From Nisaea sp. (GTDB lineage Bacteria > Pseudomonadota > Alphaproteobacteria > Thalassobaculales > Thalassobaculaceae): a stretch of 64,000 nt of DNA. The position numbers and the translations under genes were made by a program. How positions within the stretch are numbered: the stretch's first letter is position 1; each line of letters begins with the position of its first letter. The stretch spans positions 744,001 to 808,000 of the forward strand of contig NZ_JAXMNY010000002.1 in assembly GCF_034670185.1 (NCBI RefSeq), given 5' to 3'. A model generated the notes under the pieces. The model worked only from the letters and a program-made list of their open reading frames with translations, was not told where the DNA came from and did not search any database. Positions 35,063 through 43,723 of the stretch are shown here, one piece after another.

Positions 35063-36517
35063 ATGAATGCGCTCGAGTTAATTCGCGCACGGGCTGTCAA
35101 GTTCATGGCCCTTTTCATCGCCGTCCATGTTCTGCTGGTACTTGCCTTCGGGCTGATGCTGGGCACGCATTTGATTGCCCCGGCCATCGGCGCTGTCGCG
35201 ACCGCTGCAGTTTGCGGCATCGCAAGCTGGAAGGCGCCGCACGCAGCATCGACACGCATGCTGCAGGCTGTCGGGATCATGGTCATGGTCTCCCTGATCG
35301 TGCTCCAGTTCGAAGGTCACGCCTGGCAGATCGACGTGCATATGTATTATTTCGCCTGCCTCGCGATCCTGACGACGCTTTGCGATATCCGGGCAGTCAT
35401 CGCCGCCACGGCGGCGGTGGCGGTGCATCACATCGGCCTGAACTTTGCCTTTCCGGCGTGGATTTTCCCCGATGGCGCCGATTTCGGACGGGTCATCGTT
35501 CATGCGGTCATCGTCATCGTCGAGGCCGTGATCGTCGGCTGGCTGGCAATCACAGTCGCCAATGCTTTCAACACATCCGACGCGGCCCTGCGCGAAGCGG
35601 AGGCCGCGAAAGCGGAAGCCGAGCGTCTCAGCCAGGAGCGGATGGAGCAGGACCGCCAGATGGCGGCCCAGAAGGCTCAGGAAATGTCGGCTCTTGCCGA
35701 TTCCTTCTCACAGTCAGTTGGCTCGATTGCCATGACCGTCTCCAACACCACGTCGGAACTGAGCAAGAATGCGGGCGACATGAACTCCGTCGCATCGTCC
35801 CTGGTCACGCAGTCGCAAGCCGCGAACGAAAACACCGCATCCGCCGCCGACAATGTGCGCATGGCCTCCGAGGTTGCGGGCGAGTTGGCCAGCTCCTTCT
35901 CCGAGATCGGCCAGCGGGTCGCTGAGTCCAGTGCCGTCACAAGGCAGGCTGTCGATCAGGCAAACCAGACCAACGATACTGTTTCCGGGCTCGCCAAGGC
36001 GATCGAGAAGATCTCCGAATTCCTGAAGCTGATCACCGATATCGCCGAGCAGACCAACCTGCTGGCCCTGAACGCCACCATCGAGGCGGCCCGGGCCGGG
36101 GAAGCCGGCAAGGGCTTTGCCGTCGTTGCCACCGAGGTGAAGAACCTCGCGTCCCAGACTGCTGAGGCGACCGAAACGATTTCCGCCCAGATCCAGGCGA
36201 TCCAGCAGGAATCCAATCAGGCGGTGGACGCGATCTCCACCATTGTCAAAACCGTGGCAAAGGTGGATGAGATTTCAGCCGGCATTGCCGCAGCCATCGA
36301 AGAACAGGTTGCTGCGACGAACGAGATCTCCAATCAGGTCGCCATGGCCAGCGAGCGCAGCAACAATGCCTCTCAGGGCATGAGCATCCTGAATGACGAA
36401 AGCACCCGCAGTGGCGAGGCGGCCCGGCTGATGCTCTCAGCGTCGGAAAAGCTTACCGAGGACACCGGGCGTCTGCGTTCCGAAATCGACGGGTTCCTGA
36501 GTAAAATCAAAACCTAG
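35063..36517 (+). CDS. methyl-accepting chemotaxis protein with six-helix membrane sensor
   Basis: A 484-residue chemoreceptor. Residues about 12-175 hold around six hydrophobic helices with short loops and no large periplasmic domain; VHHIGLNFAFPAWIFPDGAD and RVIVHAVIVIVEAVIVGWLA mark the last pair. A coiled-coil linker (AAKAEAERLSQERMEQDRQ) leads to the signalling domain with the hairpin tip TDIAEQTNLLALNATIEAAR. There is no HAMP domain in the usual sense. The sensor part probably detects something within or at the membrane. It is preceded by a small exported protein two bases away and followed by a strong terminator. Confidence 0.93.
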   Translation: MNALELIRARAVKFMALFIAVHVLLVLAFGLMLGTHLIAPAIGAVATAAVCGIASWKAPHAASTRMLQAVGIMVMVSLIVLQFEGHAWQIDVHMYYFACLAILTTLCDIRAVIAATAAVAVHHIGLNFAFPAWIFPDGADFGRVIVHAVIVIVEAVIVGWLAITVANAFNTSDAALREAEAAKAEAERLSQERMEQDRQMAAQKAQEMSALADSFSQSVGSIAMTVSNTTSELSKNAGDMNSVASSLVTQSQAANENTASAADNVRMASEVAGELASSFSEIGQRVAESSAVTRQAVDQANQTNDTVSGLAKAIEKISEFLKLITDIAEQTNLLALNATIEAARAGEAGKGFAVVATEVKNLASQTAEATETISAQIQAIQQESNQAVDAISTIVKTVAKVDEISAGIAAAIEEQVAATNEISNQVAMASERSNNASQGMSILNDESTRSGEAARLMLSASEKLTEDTGRLRSEIDGFLSKIKT

Positions 36518-36538
36518 GCCGACTGGGCCTTACATATA

Positions 36539-37474
36539 TCACGGAGAAGGCCCCGGCATCGCGCCGGGGCCTTCTGTCTTTTTACCGAGGCGGGTTTCCC
36601 GGTAGCCAATATAGAGCCCCGCGCCAATCACGATGGCGCCACCAAGCAGTGTCATGCCATCCGGAATCTCATTCCAAAGCGCCAATCCGAAGAGTGTGGC
36701 CCAGATCAGCGCGGTATATTCGAAGGGAGCGATGACCGCTGCCTCCGCATGCCGGAAAGAGGACGTCACAAGAAACTGGCCGACCCCGCCAAGCAATCCC
36801 AACATCAGGAATAATCCCCAATCGGCAGGCAGCGGCGCTATCCAGCCGGATGGTGTTCCGGAAGCCCAGAGCGTACCAGCAGTCCCGGCCACGAGACCGG
36901 CGAGGGTCGTGTAAAAGGTCATAGATACGCTGGTCTCTGTCGAGGATATGCGCCGCGCGAGCAACATGGTCATAGCAAAGCAAAACGAGGCTGCGATCGG
37001 AATCAAGGCATCAAAGTTGAAGATTTCGGCGCCAGGCCTGACCACGATCACCACACCGACGAAACCGACAATCGTTGCGGACAGCCGCCTCGGCCCGACG
37101 CGCTCTCCCAATACCGGCATTGAGAGCAGCGTGACGAAGAGTGGCGAAGAGAATGCGAGAGTTACCGTCTCGGCAAGTCCAAGAACGGAAAGCGCATGGA
37201 AAAACCCGACCATGGCGCTGGCTCCGAACGCAGCACGCAGCAATTGAATGCCCGGGCGCCGCGTCCGCAGCGCGGCAACACCGCCCCAAAAAGAGACAAT
37301 AACAAAGAGCGGTATCAGCCCAAACAGAGAGCGCAGCATCACAATCTGGATGCTCGGATACGAGGCCGTCAGCCACTTGATCAGAGCATCCATCACCGAG
37401 ACCACGAAGATCCCGGCAACCATCAGGGCAATACCTCGCCCGGTCGCGGCCCGGTCGTCCGGCAGTCCGGTCAT
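36539..37474 (-). CDS. DMT-superfamily exporter (EamA domains)
   Basis: A 311-residue inner-membrane transporter with ten helices in two EamA repeats. The repeats start at GIALMVAGIFVVSVMDALIK and, in the second half, around ALIPIAASFCFAMTMLLARR. The start is placed at 37474 because GAAGGG is six bases upstream; ATG 37480 directly abuts that site. The substrate is unknown (amino acids, sugars or drugs for relatives). Its last codons overlap the terminator of the convergent chemoreceptor gene. Confidence 0.9.
   Translation of the reverse strand: MTGLPDDRAATGRGIALMVAGIFVVSVMDALIKWLTASYPSIQIVMLRSLFGLIPLFVIVSFWGGVAALRTRRPGIQLLRAAFGASAMVGFFHALSVLGLAETVTLAFSSPLFVTLLSMPVLGERVGPRRLSATIVGFVGVVIVVRPGAEIFNFDALIPIAASFCFAMTMLLARRISSTETSVSMTFYTTLAGLVAGTAGTLWASGTPSGWIAPLPADWGLFLMLGLLGGVGQFLVTSSFRHAEAAVIAPFEYTALIWATLFGLALWNEIPDGMTLLGGAIVIGAGLYIGYRETRLGKKTEGPGAMPGPSP
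36545..36583 (+). terminator. intrinsic terminator of the six-helix chemoreceptor gene
   Basis: A perfect 13-bp stem (AGAAGGCCCCGGC and complement) with a five-base loop is followed by TTTTT shortly after. It lies inside the last codons of the convergent DMT transporter gene, encoding its Gly/Pro-rich tail. Confidence 0.85.
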
Positions 37475-37534
37475 GGACATCCCTTCAGGGCCGCAGCCCG
37501 CACATGCAGGCCGCATTTGGCGAACCTGTCGCGA

Positions 37535-38902
37535 TTAATAGCGCTGGAATTCGAAGATCGGATCGACCGAGCCGTTCCACTCACCGTGATAGAGATCGAG
37601 CAGATGATCCGCCGAGGTCTTGCCTGATTCGGCGACATCCTGCAGCCAGTTCAGGAAGCCGCTCTCATCATTACCCGCCGCATCGATTCGAGCCCGGCGC
37701 TTCAGGCCGTGCCGGGAAATCTCGATCATCCGCTTGGCGAGATCCTGAACGGTGCCGTTCCGGAACGGGGCCTGCAGGGCATGCTTCGGCACCGCGTCCC
37801 GCAATGCCGACATTTCCTCCACGGTCCAGTCGGCAATCATGTCGGCCGCCGCCTGCTGGGAATCGCTGTCATAGAGGATACCGGTCCAGAGCGCAGGCAA
37901 CGCGCAGATGTTGCGCCAGGGGCCGGTATCGGCACCGCGCATCTCGATATATTTCTTCAGCCGGACTTCCGGGAAACTGGTCGTCATGTGATCGGTCCAG
38001 TCACCCATGAAGGCGGTCTGTCCTTCATAGCCTTCAAGCCTGCCCGCCATGAAATCGCGGAAACTCTTGCCCGCAACGTCCTGATAATCGCCATCCCGGT
38101 AGAGGAAATACATCGGCACATCGAGCATATAGTCGACATAGCGCTCGAACCCGAAACCGTCGTCGAAGACGAAAGGCAGCATGCCGCAGCGAGCCGGGTC
38201 CGTGTCGGTCCAGACATGGGAGCGATAGCTCTTGAAGCCGTTCGGCTTGCCCTCCGTGAAGGGCGAATTGGCGAACAGGGCCGTGGCGATCGGTTGCAGG
38301 GCGACACTGATGCGGAACTTCTGCACCATGTCCGCTTCGCTCTCGAAATCGTAGTTTCCCTGCACGGTGCAGGTCCGCTTCATCATGTCGAGGCCGAGGG
38401 TACCGACCTTCTGCATGTGGGCACTCATGACCACATAGCGGCCTTTGGGCATGAACTCGATATCTGCACGCGTCGATGTCGGATCAAACCCCGCACCCAG
38501 CATGCCGACGCCGAGTTCAGCATTGACCTCCTTGATCTGCGCCAGATGCGTGTGCACCTCGTCGCAAGTCTGATGCAGGGTCTCCAGCGGCGCGCCGGAC
38601 AGCTCGAACTGCCCGCCCGGCTCCAGCGTGATGGCGCAGCCCCCATGGGTCAGGGCAACGACGTTCTCGCCCTCATAGATGGGATCCCAGCCAAACTTGT
38701 CGACCAGCCCATTCAAAATGGCGCCGATGCCGTCCTTGCCGAAATAAGGCAAGCGCTTGTGATCACTGAGGCGGAACGGAAACTTCTCGTGCTCCGTGCC
38801 GATGCGCCAGCCGGCGCGCGGCGTGCAGCCGGATTCGAGATCCTCGACGAGCTGCGCCTTGCTGGCGATGGGCTCGCCTTGGGAGCCTGGGGGACGGGAC
38901 AT
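37535..38902 (-). CDS. gshA: glutamate-cysteine ligase, plant/alphaproteobacterial type
   Basis: A 455-residue ATP-dependent ligase making gamma-glutamylcysteine for glutathione. Markers are GWRIGTEHEKFPF, ITLEPGGQFELSGAPLETLH, MLGAGFDPTSTRADIEFMPK and TCTVQGNYDFESEADMVQKF. These define the class shared with plant enzymes and not the enterobacterial GshA. A cysteine pair for redox control as in plants is not evident. It lies 54 bases after the rsmE stop in the same direction, so the two may share a transcript. Confidence 0.94.
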   Translation of the reverse strand: MSRPPGSQGEPIASKAQLVEDLESGCTPRAGWRIGTEHEKFPFRLSDHKRLPYFGKDGIGAILNGLVDKFGWDPIYEGENVVALTHGGCAITLEPGGQFELSGAPLETLHQTCDEVHTHLAQIKEVNAELGVGMLGAGFDPTSTRADIEFMPKGRYVVMSAHMQKVGTLGLDMMKRTCTVQGNYDFESEADMVQKFRISVALQPIATALFANSPFTEGKPNGFKSYRSHVWTDTDPARCGMLPFVFDDGFGFERYVDYMLDVPMYFLYRDGDYQDVAGKSFRDFMAGRLEGYEGQTAFMGDWTDHMTTSFPEVRLKKYIEMRGADTGPWRNICALPALWTGILYDSDSQQAAADMIADWTVEEMSALRDAVPKHALQAPFRNGTVQDLAKRMIEISRHGLKRRARIDAAGNDESGFLNWLQDVAESGKTSADHLLDLYHGEWNGSVDPIFEFQRY

Positions 38903-38956
38903 GTTTCCTCCGGTGGGATCAGTCGAATCAGTGTGCCGATGGGCACAAATTCAGGT

Positions 38957-39727
38957 TTAAAGATCGAGTCCCTCGGGACGTTTCAGGGTCCAATCCCCCG
39001 CCACCGCCTGCCAACAGGCCAGCGCTGCGAGCGCCGCCGTGTCGGAACGCAGCAACCGCGGTCCTAGACTTACCGATGTAACAAAGGAACTTTGGCGGAG
39101 CCGGTCAAGTTCATGATCGGCAAAACCCCCTTCTGGTCCTATCAGCAATCCACAGGGGGTTCCCCCCTTGAAAGGCGGGTTCGAGAACACGGTGGCGACA
39201 GGCGTTCCGGCCCCGGTCTCATCGCAAACGATCAGCGGCCGTGCCTCCGGCCATGCTTCCAGCAGCGCGTCGAAGCGCACCGGCTCGCGGATTTCCGGGA
39301 CACTCAGCCGGGCTGTCTGCTCGGCCGCCTCCGTCGCGTTGGCCAGCAGCCGGTCGGTATTCACCCGCTCGACCTGCGTATGTTTGGTAATAACCGGCCA
39401 GAGCACGGAAGCGCCAAGCTCGGTCGCTTTCTGGGCGGTAAAATCAATGCGAGCCCGTTTGATCGGCGCGAAAACCAGCCAGATATCCGGCTCGTCGCGC
39501 TGCGGGCGGCGCTGTTCGATGAGAGACAGAGAGGTCGCGTTCTTGCCAATACTGTCGATTCGCGCAGTCCACTCGCCGTCGCGGCCGTTGAACAGGGCAA
39601 CATGCGCGCCGGGCGCCAGGCGCAGGACGTTCTTCAGATAATGCGTCTGACTGGTTTCAAGTCCGACCGAACCATCCACGGTAAGGTCGGCAGTCACAAA
39701 CAGACGGGTCTCGATCTTCTCACTCAT
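38957..39727 (-). CDS. rsmE: 16S rRNA (uracil1498-N3)-methyltransferase
   Basis: A 256-residue SPOUT-class methyltransferase that modifies U1498 of 16S rRNA. TRLFVTADL and HYLKNVLRLAPGAHVALFNG form the N-terminal PUA-like part. The knot has LIGPEGGFADHELDRL and VSLGPRLLRSDTAALAALA, the SAM-binding loops. The start at 39727 (MSEKIETRLF) gives normal length; longer frames upstream overlap the ubiA promoter. It is divergent from ubiA with 83 bases between. Confidence 0.95.
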   Translation of the reverse strand: MSEKIETRLFVTADLTVDGSVGLETSQTHYLKNVLRLAPGAHVALFNGRDGEWTARIDSIGKNATSLSLIEQRRPQRDEPDIWLVFAPIKRARIDFTAQKATELGASVLWPVITKHTQVERVNTDRLLANATEAAEQTARLSVPEIREPVRFDALLEAWPEARPLIVCDETGAGTPVATVFSNPPFKGGTPCGLLIGPEGGFADHELDRLRQSSFVTSVSLGPRLLRSDTAALAALACWQAVAGDWTLKRPEGLDL

Positions 39728-39810
39728 CCGGCCTCGCGTTCTGGGCGGCAATTTGCTGCCGCCGTCCGGTCCTTGCTCCGGAGTGCCGCCCGGTTTATGC
39801 AGAAGCCACC

Positions 39811-40722
39811 ATGACCGCAAGCGATATTGCACGCAATGACTGGGTGGACCGGCTTCTGCCCCCGAGCGCACAGCCTTATGCGAGACTGATGCGGCTGGAT
39901 CGGCCAATCGGCACCTGGTTGTTATTGTTGCCTTGCTGGTGGGGTCTTGCCCTCGGCTGGCAGGCAACGGAGCAGGCTCTGCCGCCGCTCGATCTGCTCT
40001 GGCTTTATATACTGTTCAGTGTCGGCGCTGTGATCATGCGGGGGGCCGGCTGCACCATCAACGATCTCTGGGATCGCGATTTCGACAGTCAGGTCGCGCG
40101 CACCGTGGAGCGGCCGATAGCAAACGGCGATCTTTCCGTCCGCCAGGCTCTCGTCTTCCTTGCCGCGCAACTCTGCGCCGGGCTGCTGATCCTGCTGCAA
40201 CTGAACCAGACCTGCTGGGTGCTCGGCGTCCTGGTGCTCGTGCTCGTGGTCACCTACCCGCTGTTCAAGCGCATCACCTACTGGCCGCAATTCGTGCTCG
40301 GCCTGACCTTCAACTGGGGTGCGCTGATGGGGTGGGCCGCGGTCACCGGCGATGTCGATATCGCCAACAGCGTGCTTTATTGCGCAGGCATCATCTGGAC
40401 CCTCGGATACGATACGATCTACGCCCATCAGGACAAGGAAGACGACGTCCTGATCGGCGTGAAATCATCCGCCCTTGCGCTCGGCGCGCGAACCGTGCCT
40501 TTTCTCTGGGCTGTCTATCCGCTGACACTGGCCGGGATCGCGGCAAGCGGCTGGCTGATCGGGCTTGGCTGGCCGTTCTATCTGGGACTTGCCGCCGCCG
40601 GTGCGCAGCTGCTCTGGCAGATACGCACCATCGATATCGACGACCCAAAGGACTGCCTCGTGAAATTCAAATCGAACAGATACTTCGGCTGGATCGTTAC
40701 CGCGGCAATACTGGCCGGATGA
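39811..40722 (+). CDS. ubiA: 4-hydroxybenzoate polyprenyltransferase
   Basis: A 303-residue membrane prenyltransferase for ubiquinone synthesis. RLMRLDRPIGTWLLLLPCWW is the N-terminal helix signature; the first Asp-rich motif is TINDLWDRDFDSQVARTVER and the second YDTIYAHQDKEDDVLIG, both complete. It joins the polyprenyl chain to 4-hydroxybenzoate. Its TGA overlaps the ATG of the next gene (ATGA), coupling a protein methyltransferase to it. Confidence 0.96.
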   Translation: MTASDIARNDWVDRLLPPSAQPYARLMRLDRPIGTWLLLLPCWWGLALGWQATEQALPPLDLLWLYILFSVGAVIMRGAGCTINDLWDRDFDSQVARTVERPIANGDLSVRQALVFLAAQLCAGLLILLQLNQTCWVLGVLVLVLVVTYPLFKRITYWPQFVLGLTFNWGALMGWAAVTGDVDIANSVLYCAGIIWTLGYDTIYAHQDKEDDVLIGVKSSALALGARTVPFLWAVYPLTLAGIAASGWLIGLGWPFYLGLAAAGAQLLWQIRTIDIDDPKDCLVKFKSNRYFGWIVTAAILAG

Positions 40723-41447
40723 CCGCCGGGGGCACGAAGCTCATCACAACGGATTTCATCCTCCGCAACACCGAAGCCATCTCGCCTCCCCTGATCCCCG
40801 AACTAACACTGCATCTGGCCACAGAAGCGACAACGCTCTGGCAAGCCACCGAGACGGAGCTGGAGCAGAACGGCCTGCCGCCGCCCTACTGGGCCTTCCC
40901 CTGGGCTGGAGGACAGGCCGTCGCGCGCTACGTCATCGACAACGCTCCGCTCGTCGCCGGCAAGCGCGTCCTCGATGTCGGCGCAGGCTCCGGCATGGTC
41001 GGGCTGGCCGCACTTTGGGCGTCGGCCGCAACCGTCATTGCCAACGACACCGATCCCGTCGCCGCGACGGCAATCGCCCTGAATGCGGAAACAAACGGGC
41101 TGCAGGCAGGGCTGACCATCGCAATCCGGGACATGCTGGATGAGCCGGTTATGGCCGAGGATGGCGGGCCGCTCTACGACACCGTGCTTGCCGGGGACAT
41201 CTGCTACGAGCGGAGCATGTCCGACCGCATGCAGGCCTGGCTGCAACGTCACGCGGATGCGGGTGCTTTGGTACTGGTCGGCGATCCAGGGCGAACATAT
41301 CAGCCGATCGGCGGTATCGCGCTCTGCGCGCACTATGACGTACCGGTATCCCTTGAGATCGAGGATTCGGAGCTGCGGAGAACCGCCGTCTGGCGGCTGA
41401 CCGGTTCGGCCAAGGCTGCCGCGGGGTCTACCCCAGAATCACCCTGA
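40719..41447 (+). CDS. class I methyltransferase, EtfB lysine methyltransferase-like
   Basis: A 242-residue SAM-dependent methyltransferase. RVLDVGAGSGMVGLAALWA is the SAM-binding motif I, and AGDICYERSMSDRMQAWL carries the D-x-x-Y-E-like catalytic segment of METTL20/EtfB and PrmA-like protein lysine methyltransferases. LPPPYWAFPWAGGQAVARYV is the typical N-terminal substrate loop. Bacterial members methylate lysines of the electron-transfer flavoprotein beta subunit, which would connect with the acyl-CoA dehydrogenase and quinone genes of this window. The start overlaps ubiA. Its last 20 bases overlap the convergent neighbour. Confidence 0.85.
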   Translation: MTAGGTKLITTDFILRNTEAISPPLIPELTLHLATEATTLWQATETELEQNGLPPPYWAFPWAGGQAVARYVIDNAPLVAGKRVLDVGAGSGMVGLAALWASAATVIANDTDPVAATAIALNAETNGLQAGLTIAIRDMLDEPVMAEDGGPLYDTVLAGDICYERSMSDRMQAWLQRHADAGALVLVGDPGRTYQPIGGIALCAHYDVPVSLEIEDSELRRTAVWRLTGSAKAAAGSTPESP

Positions 41448-42165
41448 AACGCGGATCGTCGAACGGAACTGTTTTTTCAGAGAGCCGCTCCGTCAGATGC
41501 GCCCGGCGCGGCCGGTTCTCCTCGCCCAACAGAGACAAGACCCATGCGGCCTCCTCCGGGTGATCGCCGAACATGCCATGCAGAAGCGCTAGTTTTGCCG
41601 CCTGGGGCAGACTCTTAAACTGCCGTCCCTTCGCCTCGATCTCGGCCAACGCGACCGGCGCGCCATCCAGCGCGAGCGCGCCGCATTTTGTTATATAGCA
41701 ACCCGCCCGCATCGCCGGCCGACCGTCACCGAGATTGATCGCGTCCGGATCGAATGTTCCATAGACATAACTGGCGCCGACATTCTCGGTCTCGTGCATC
41801 CGCTCCAGCTGCGCCTCGGTCAGCCAAGTGACCGCCACCCGAACCTCGGTCCCGGGACTACCGTGGAGCGTGGCGGGCACGGAGCCGTATCCGGCAAGAT
41901 GGGCGCAATAGACCACGTCATAACCATGCATCCAGGCCCAGGTGACCGGGATTGTGCTCTCGCCCATGTCGCCGAACTTTCTCGCCAATTGTTCCGGCGC
42001 CCGGTTCGAGCCGACGGCGATGACCGGCTGCCGGTTCCCGAGATCCGGATCCGCCGGAAGCGCTTCAACTCGGCCGTCCGCGAACAGATAATCGTGGCTC
42101 GGCGCCGGATAGGGATAACCGTAAGCGCGCCGCAGACTGTGCTCAGGTGAACGCTCAATCGTCAT
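41428..42165 (-). CDS. conserved hypothetical protein, possibly gamma-glutamylcyclotransferase-like
   Basis: A 245-residue soluble protein. PVIAVGSNRAPEQLARKFGD resembles the YGSN-type N-terminal loop of gamma-glutamylcyclotransferase folds, and WLTEAQLERMHETENVGASY could be its core, but this is weak. No signal or membrane helix is present. The start is set at 42165 (MTIERSPEHS); a GGGAGG lies 13 bases upstream. The 3' end overlaps the methyltransferase gene by 20 bases on the other strand. I cannot assign a function. Confidence 0.7.
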   Translation of the reverse strand: MTIERSPEHSLRRAYGYPYPAPSHDYLFADGRVEALPADPDLGNRQPVIAVGSNRAPEQLARKFGDMGESTIPVTWAWMHGYDVVYCAHLAGYGSVPATLHGSPGTEVRVAVTWLTEAQLERMHETENVGASYVYGTFDPDAINLGDGRPAMRAGCYITKCGALALDGAPVALAEIEAKGRQFKSLPQAAKLALLHGMFGDHPEEAAWVLSLLGEENRPRRAHLTERLSEKTVPFDDPRFRVILG

Positions 42166-42480
42166 TGCTGAAATACTACCTCCCGGTACTCGTGCATACA
42201 AATAGACGACATCCGATTTGATTTATTTAATTGAAGCTCAACCAGCATTGACACCTCACAAAGACAGAAAACACCGGCGAACTGTTTACCTAATAATCCT
42301 TTTAGGATTTTTTAGTATCACCATATCGTATTCATCAACTTTATGGCGCATTAATTTTATGGCAAATCTAATCCCACTTTTCTCTTGTTCTTTTTCGACA
42401 ATTATTGATCCTGTTTAGGCATTTATTAATTTTCAAACGCGCATCTTGCGCATGGGAAGTTATAGGAGAGGACACTACCC
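42166..42480 (+). promoter_or_regulatory. AT-rich intergenic region upstream of the binding-protein gene
   Basis: This stretch of 315 bases has no gene and is much richer in A and T than its flanks. It holds a weak hairpin (AATCCT/AGGATT with four following T residues, 42295-42313), a TTGACA at 42248 without a good -10 partner, and the ribosome site AGGAGAGG just before 42481. It probably contains the promoter of the binding-protein/chemoreceptor operon. Confidence 0.5.
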
Positions 42481-43647
42481 ATGCAATTACTCAAGAATAG
42501 CGCTGTAACCGCGCTTTTTATCGCTGGTTTTTTGGTTGCCCCTGCACATGCCGAAACGCCGGGCGTCTCCGGTGACAAGATTGTCTTCGGCCAGTCCGCA
42601 GCCTTCGAAGGCCCTGCGGGCGCCCTCGGGACCGGTATGAATCAGGGACTGATGGCTGCATTCACCGCTGCCAACAAGGCCGGCGGCGTCAACGGCCGGA
42701 TGCTCGAGATCGTCAAGTACGACGACGGTTACGAGCCGGACCGCGCGATCGAGAACACAAAGAAGCTTATCGATCAGGACAAAGTATTTTCAATCATTGG
42801 CGCTGTAGGCACACCGACCTCCAAAGCGACGCAACCGATCGCGACGGCCGCCAAGGTTCCGTTCGTTGGTCCCTTCACCGGCGCAGGCTTCCTGCGCGAT
42901 CCGGCGAACTCGAACGTCATCAACGTCCGGGCAACCTACGATCAGGAAACCGAAACCTGGATCAAGCATCTGACGGAAGATCTCGGCATTACCAAGATTG
43001 CCATCCTCTATCAGGATGACGGTTTCGGTCGCGTCGGTCTTTCCGGGGTGAACAAGGCGCTCGAGAAACGCGGCATGAAGCTGGTCGCCGAAGGCAACTA
43101 TCAGCGCAACACGACCGCGGTCAAAACGGCACTCCTCTCGATCCGTAAAGCGGAACCGGAAGCTGTCGTCATGGTCGGCGCCTACAAGCCGCTCGCCGAG
43201 TTCATCAAGCTTTCCAAGAAGCTGAAACTGGACCCGGTATTCGTCACCATTTCTTTCGTGGGTTCGAACGCGCTCGCCGGCGAGCTTGGCGATCAGGGCA
43301 CCGGCGTGGTGATCAGCCAGGTCGTTCCGTTTCCGTGGGACAAGAGCATTCCGCTCGTCGCGAACTACACCGACGACCTGAAGGCCTATGACAGCGCCCT
43401 TGAGCCGGGTTTTGTCTCGCTCGAAGGCTACATGGTCGGACGTCTGACGATCATGGCGCTTGAGAAAGCCGGCAAGGACCTGACCCGGGAGAACTTTTTG
43501 GACGCTGTCTACAGTACCGGAAAATTCGATCTCGGCGGCGCGACGCTTGAATACGGCGCCGGCGACAACCAGGGCATGGGCGACGTTTTTCTGAGCGTGA
43601 TCCAGGCCGACGGCAGCTTCAAGTCCGTCGAAAAACTAACAAAATAA
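42481..43647 (+). CDS. periplasmic substrate-binding protein, branched-chain amino acid type
   Basis: A 388-residue type I periplasmic binding protein of the LivJ/LivK group. A signal peptide (MQLLKNSAVTALFIAGFLVA, cleavage near AHA-ET at residue 23) precedes VSGDKIVFGQSAAFEGPAGA. VNGRMLEIVKYDDGYEPDRA and FSIIGAVGTPTSKATQPIA are typical Venus-flytrap segments. Relatives bind leucine, other amino acids, amides or aromatic acids. No permease or ATPase gene is nearby. The next gene, 76 bases on, is a chemoreceptor, so this protein may present a ligand to it. Confidence 0.9.
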   Translation: MQLLKNSAVTALFIAGFLVAPAHAETPGVSGDKIVFGQSAAFEGPAGALGTGMNQGLMAAFTAANKAGGVNGRMLEIVKYDDGYEPDRAIENTKKLIDQDKVFSIIGAVGTPTSKATQPIATAAKVPFVGPFTGAGFLRDPANSNVINVRATYDQETETWIKHLTEDLGITKIAILYQDDGFGRVGLSGVNKALEKRGMKLVAEGNYQRNTTAVKTALLSIRKAEPEAVVMVGAYKPLAEFIKLSKKLKLDPVFVTISFVGSNALAGELGDQGTGVVISQVVPFPWDKSIPLVANYTDDLKAYDSALEPGFVSLEGYMVGRLTIMALEKAGKDLTRENFLDAVYSTGKFDLGGATLEYGAGDNQGMGDVFLSVIQADGSFKSVEKLTK

Positions 43648-43660
43648 TAAACACCTGGTG

Positions 43661-43688
43661 GCCGGCGGCACTGTGTGCCGCCGGCTTT
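43661..43688 (+). other. strong intercistronic hairpin between binding-protein and chemoreceptor genes
   Basis: A perfect 11-bp stem (GCCGGCGGCAC at 43661-43671 and its complement at 43675-43685) has a TGT loop and only three T residues after it. It should let some transcription through while stabilising the upstream message, giving more binding protein than receptor. Confidence 0.65.
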
Positions 43689-43723
43689 CGGGACGGGGAA
43701 GAAACGGACCGGAAGAGATGAGC

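Noticed and set aside
42218..42418. Short AT-rich open frame (66 codons) upstream of the binding-protein gene
   Set aside because: No ribosome site, low-complexity hydrophobic product, and it lies where the operon promoter is expected.
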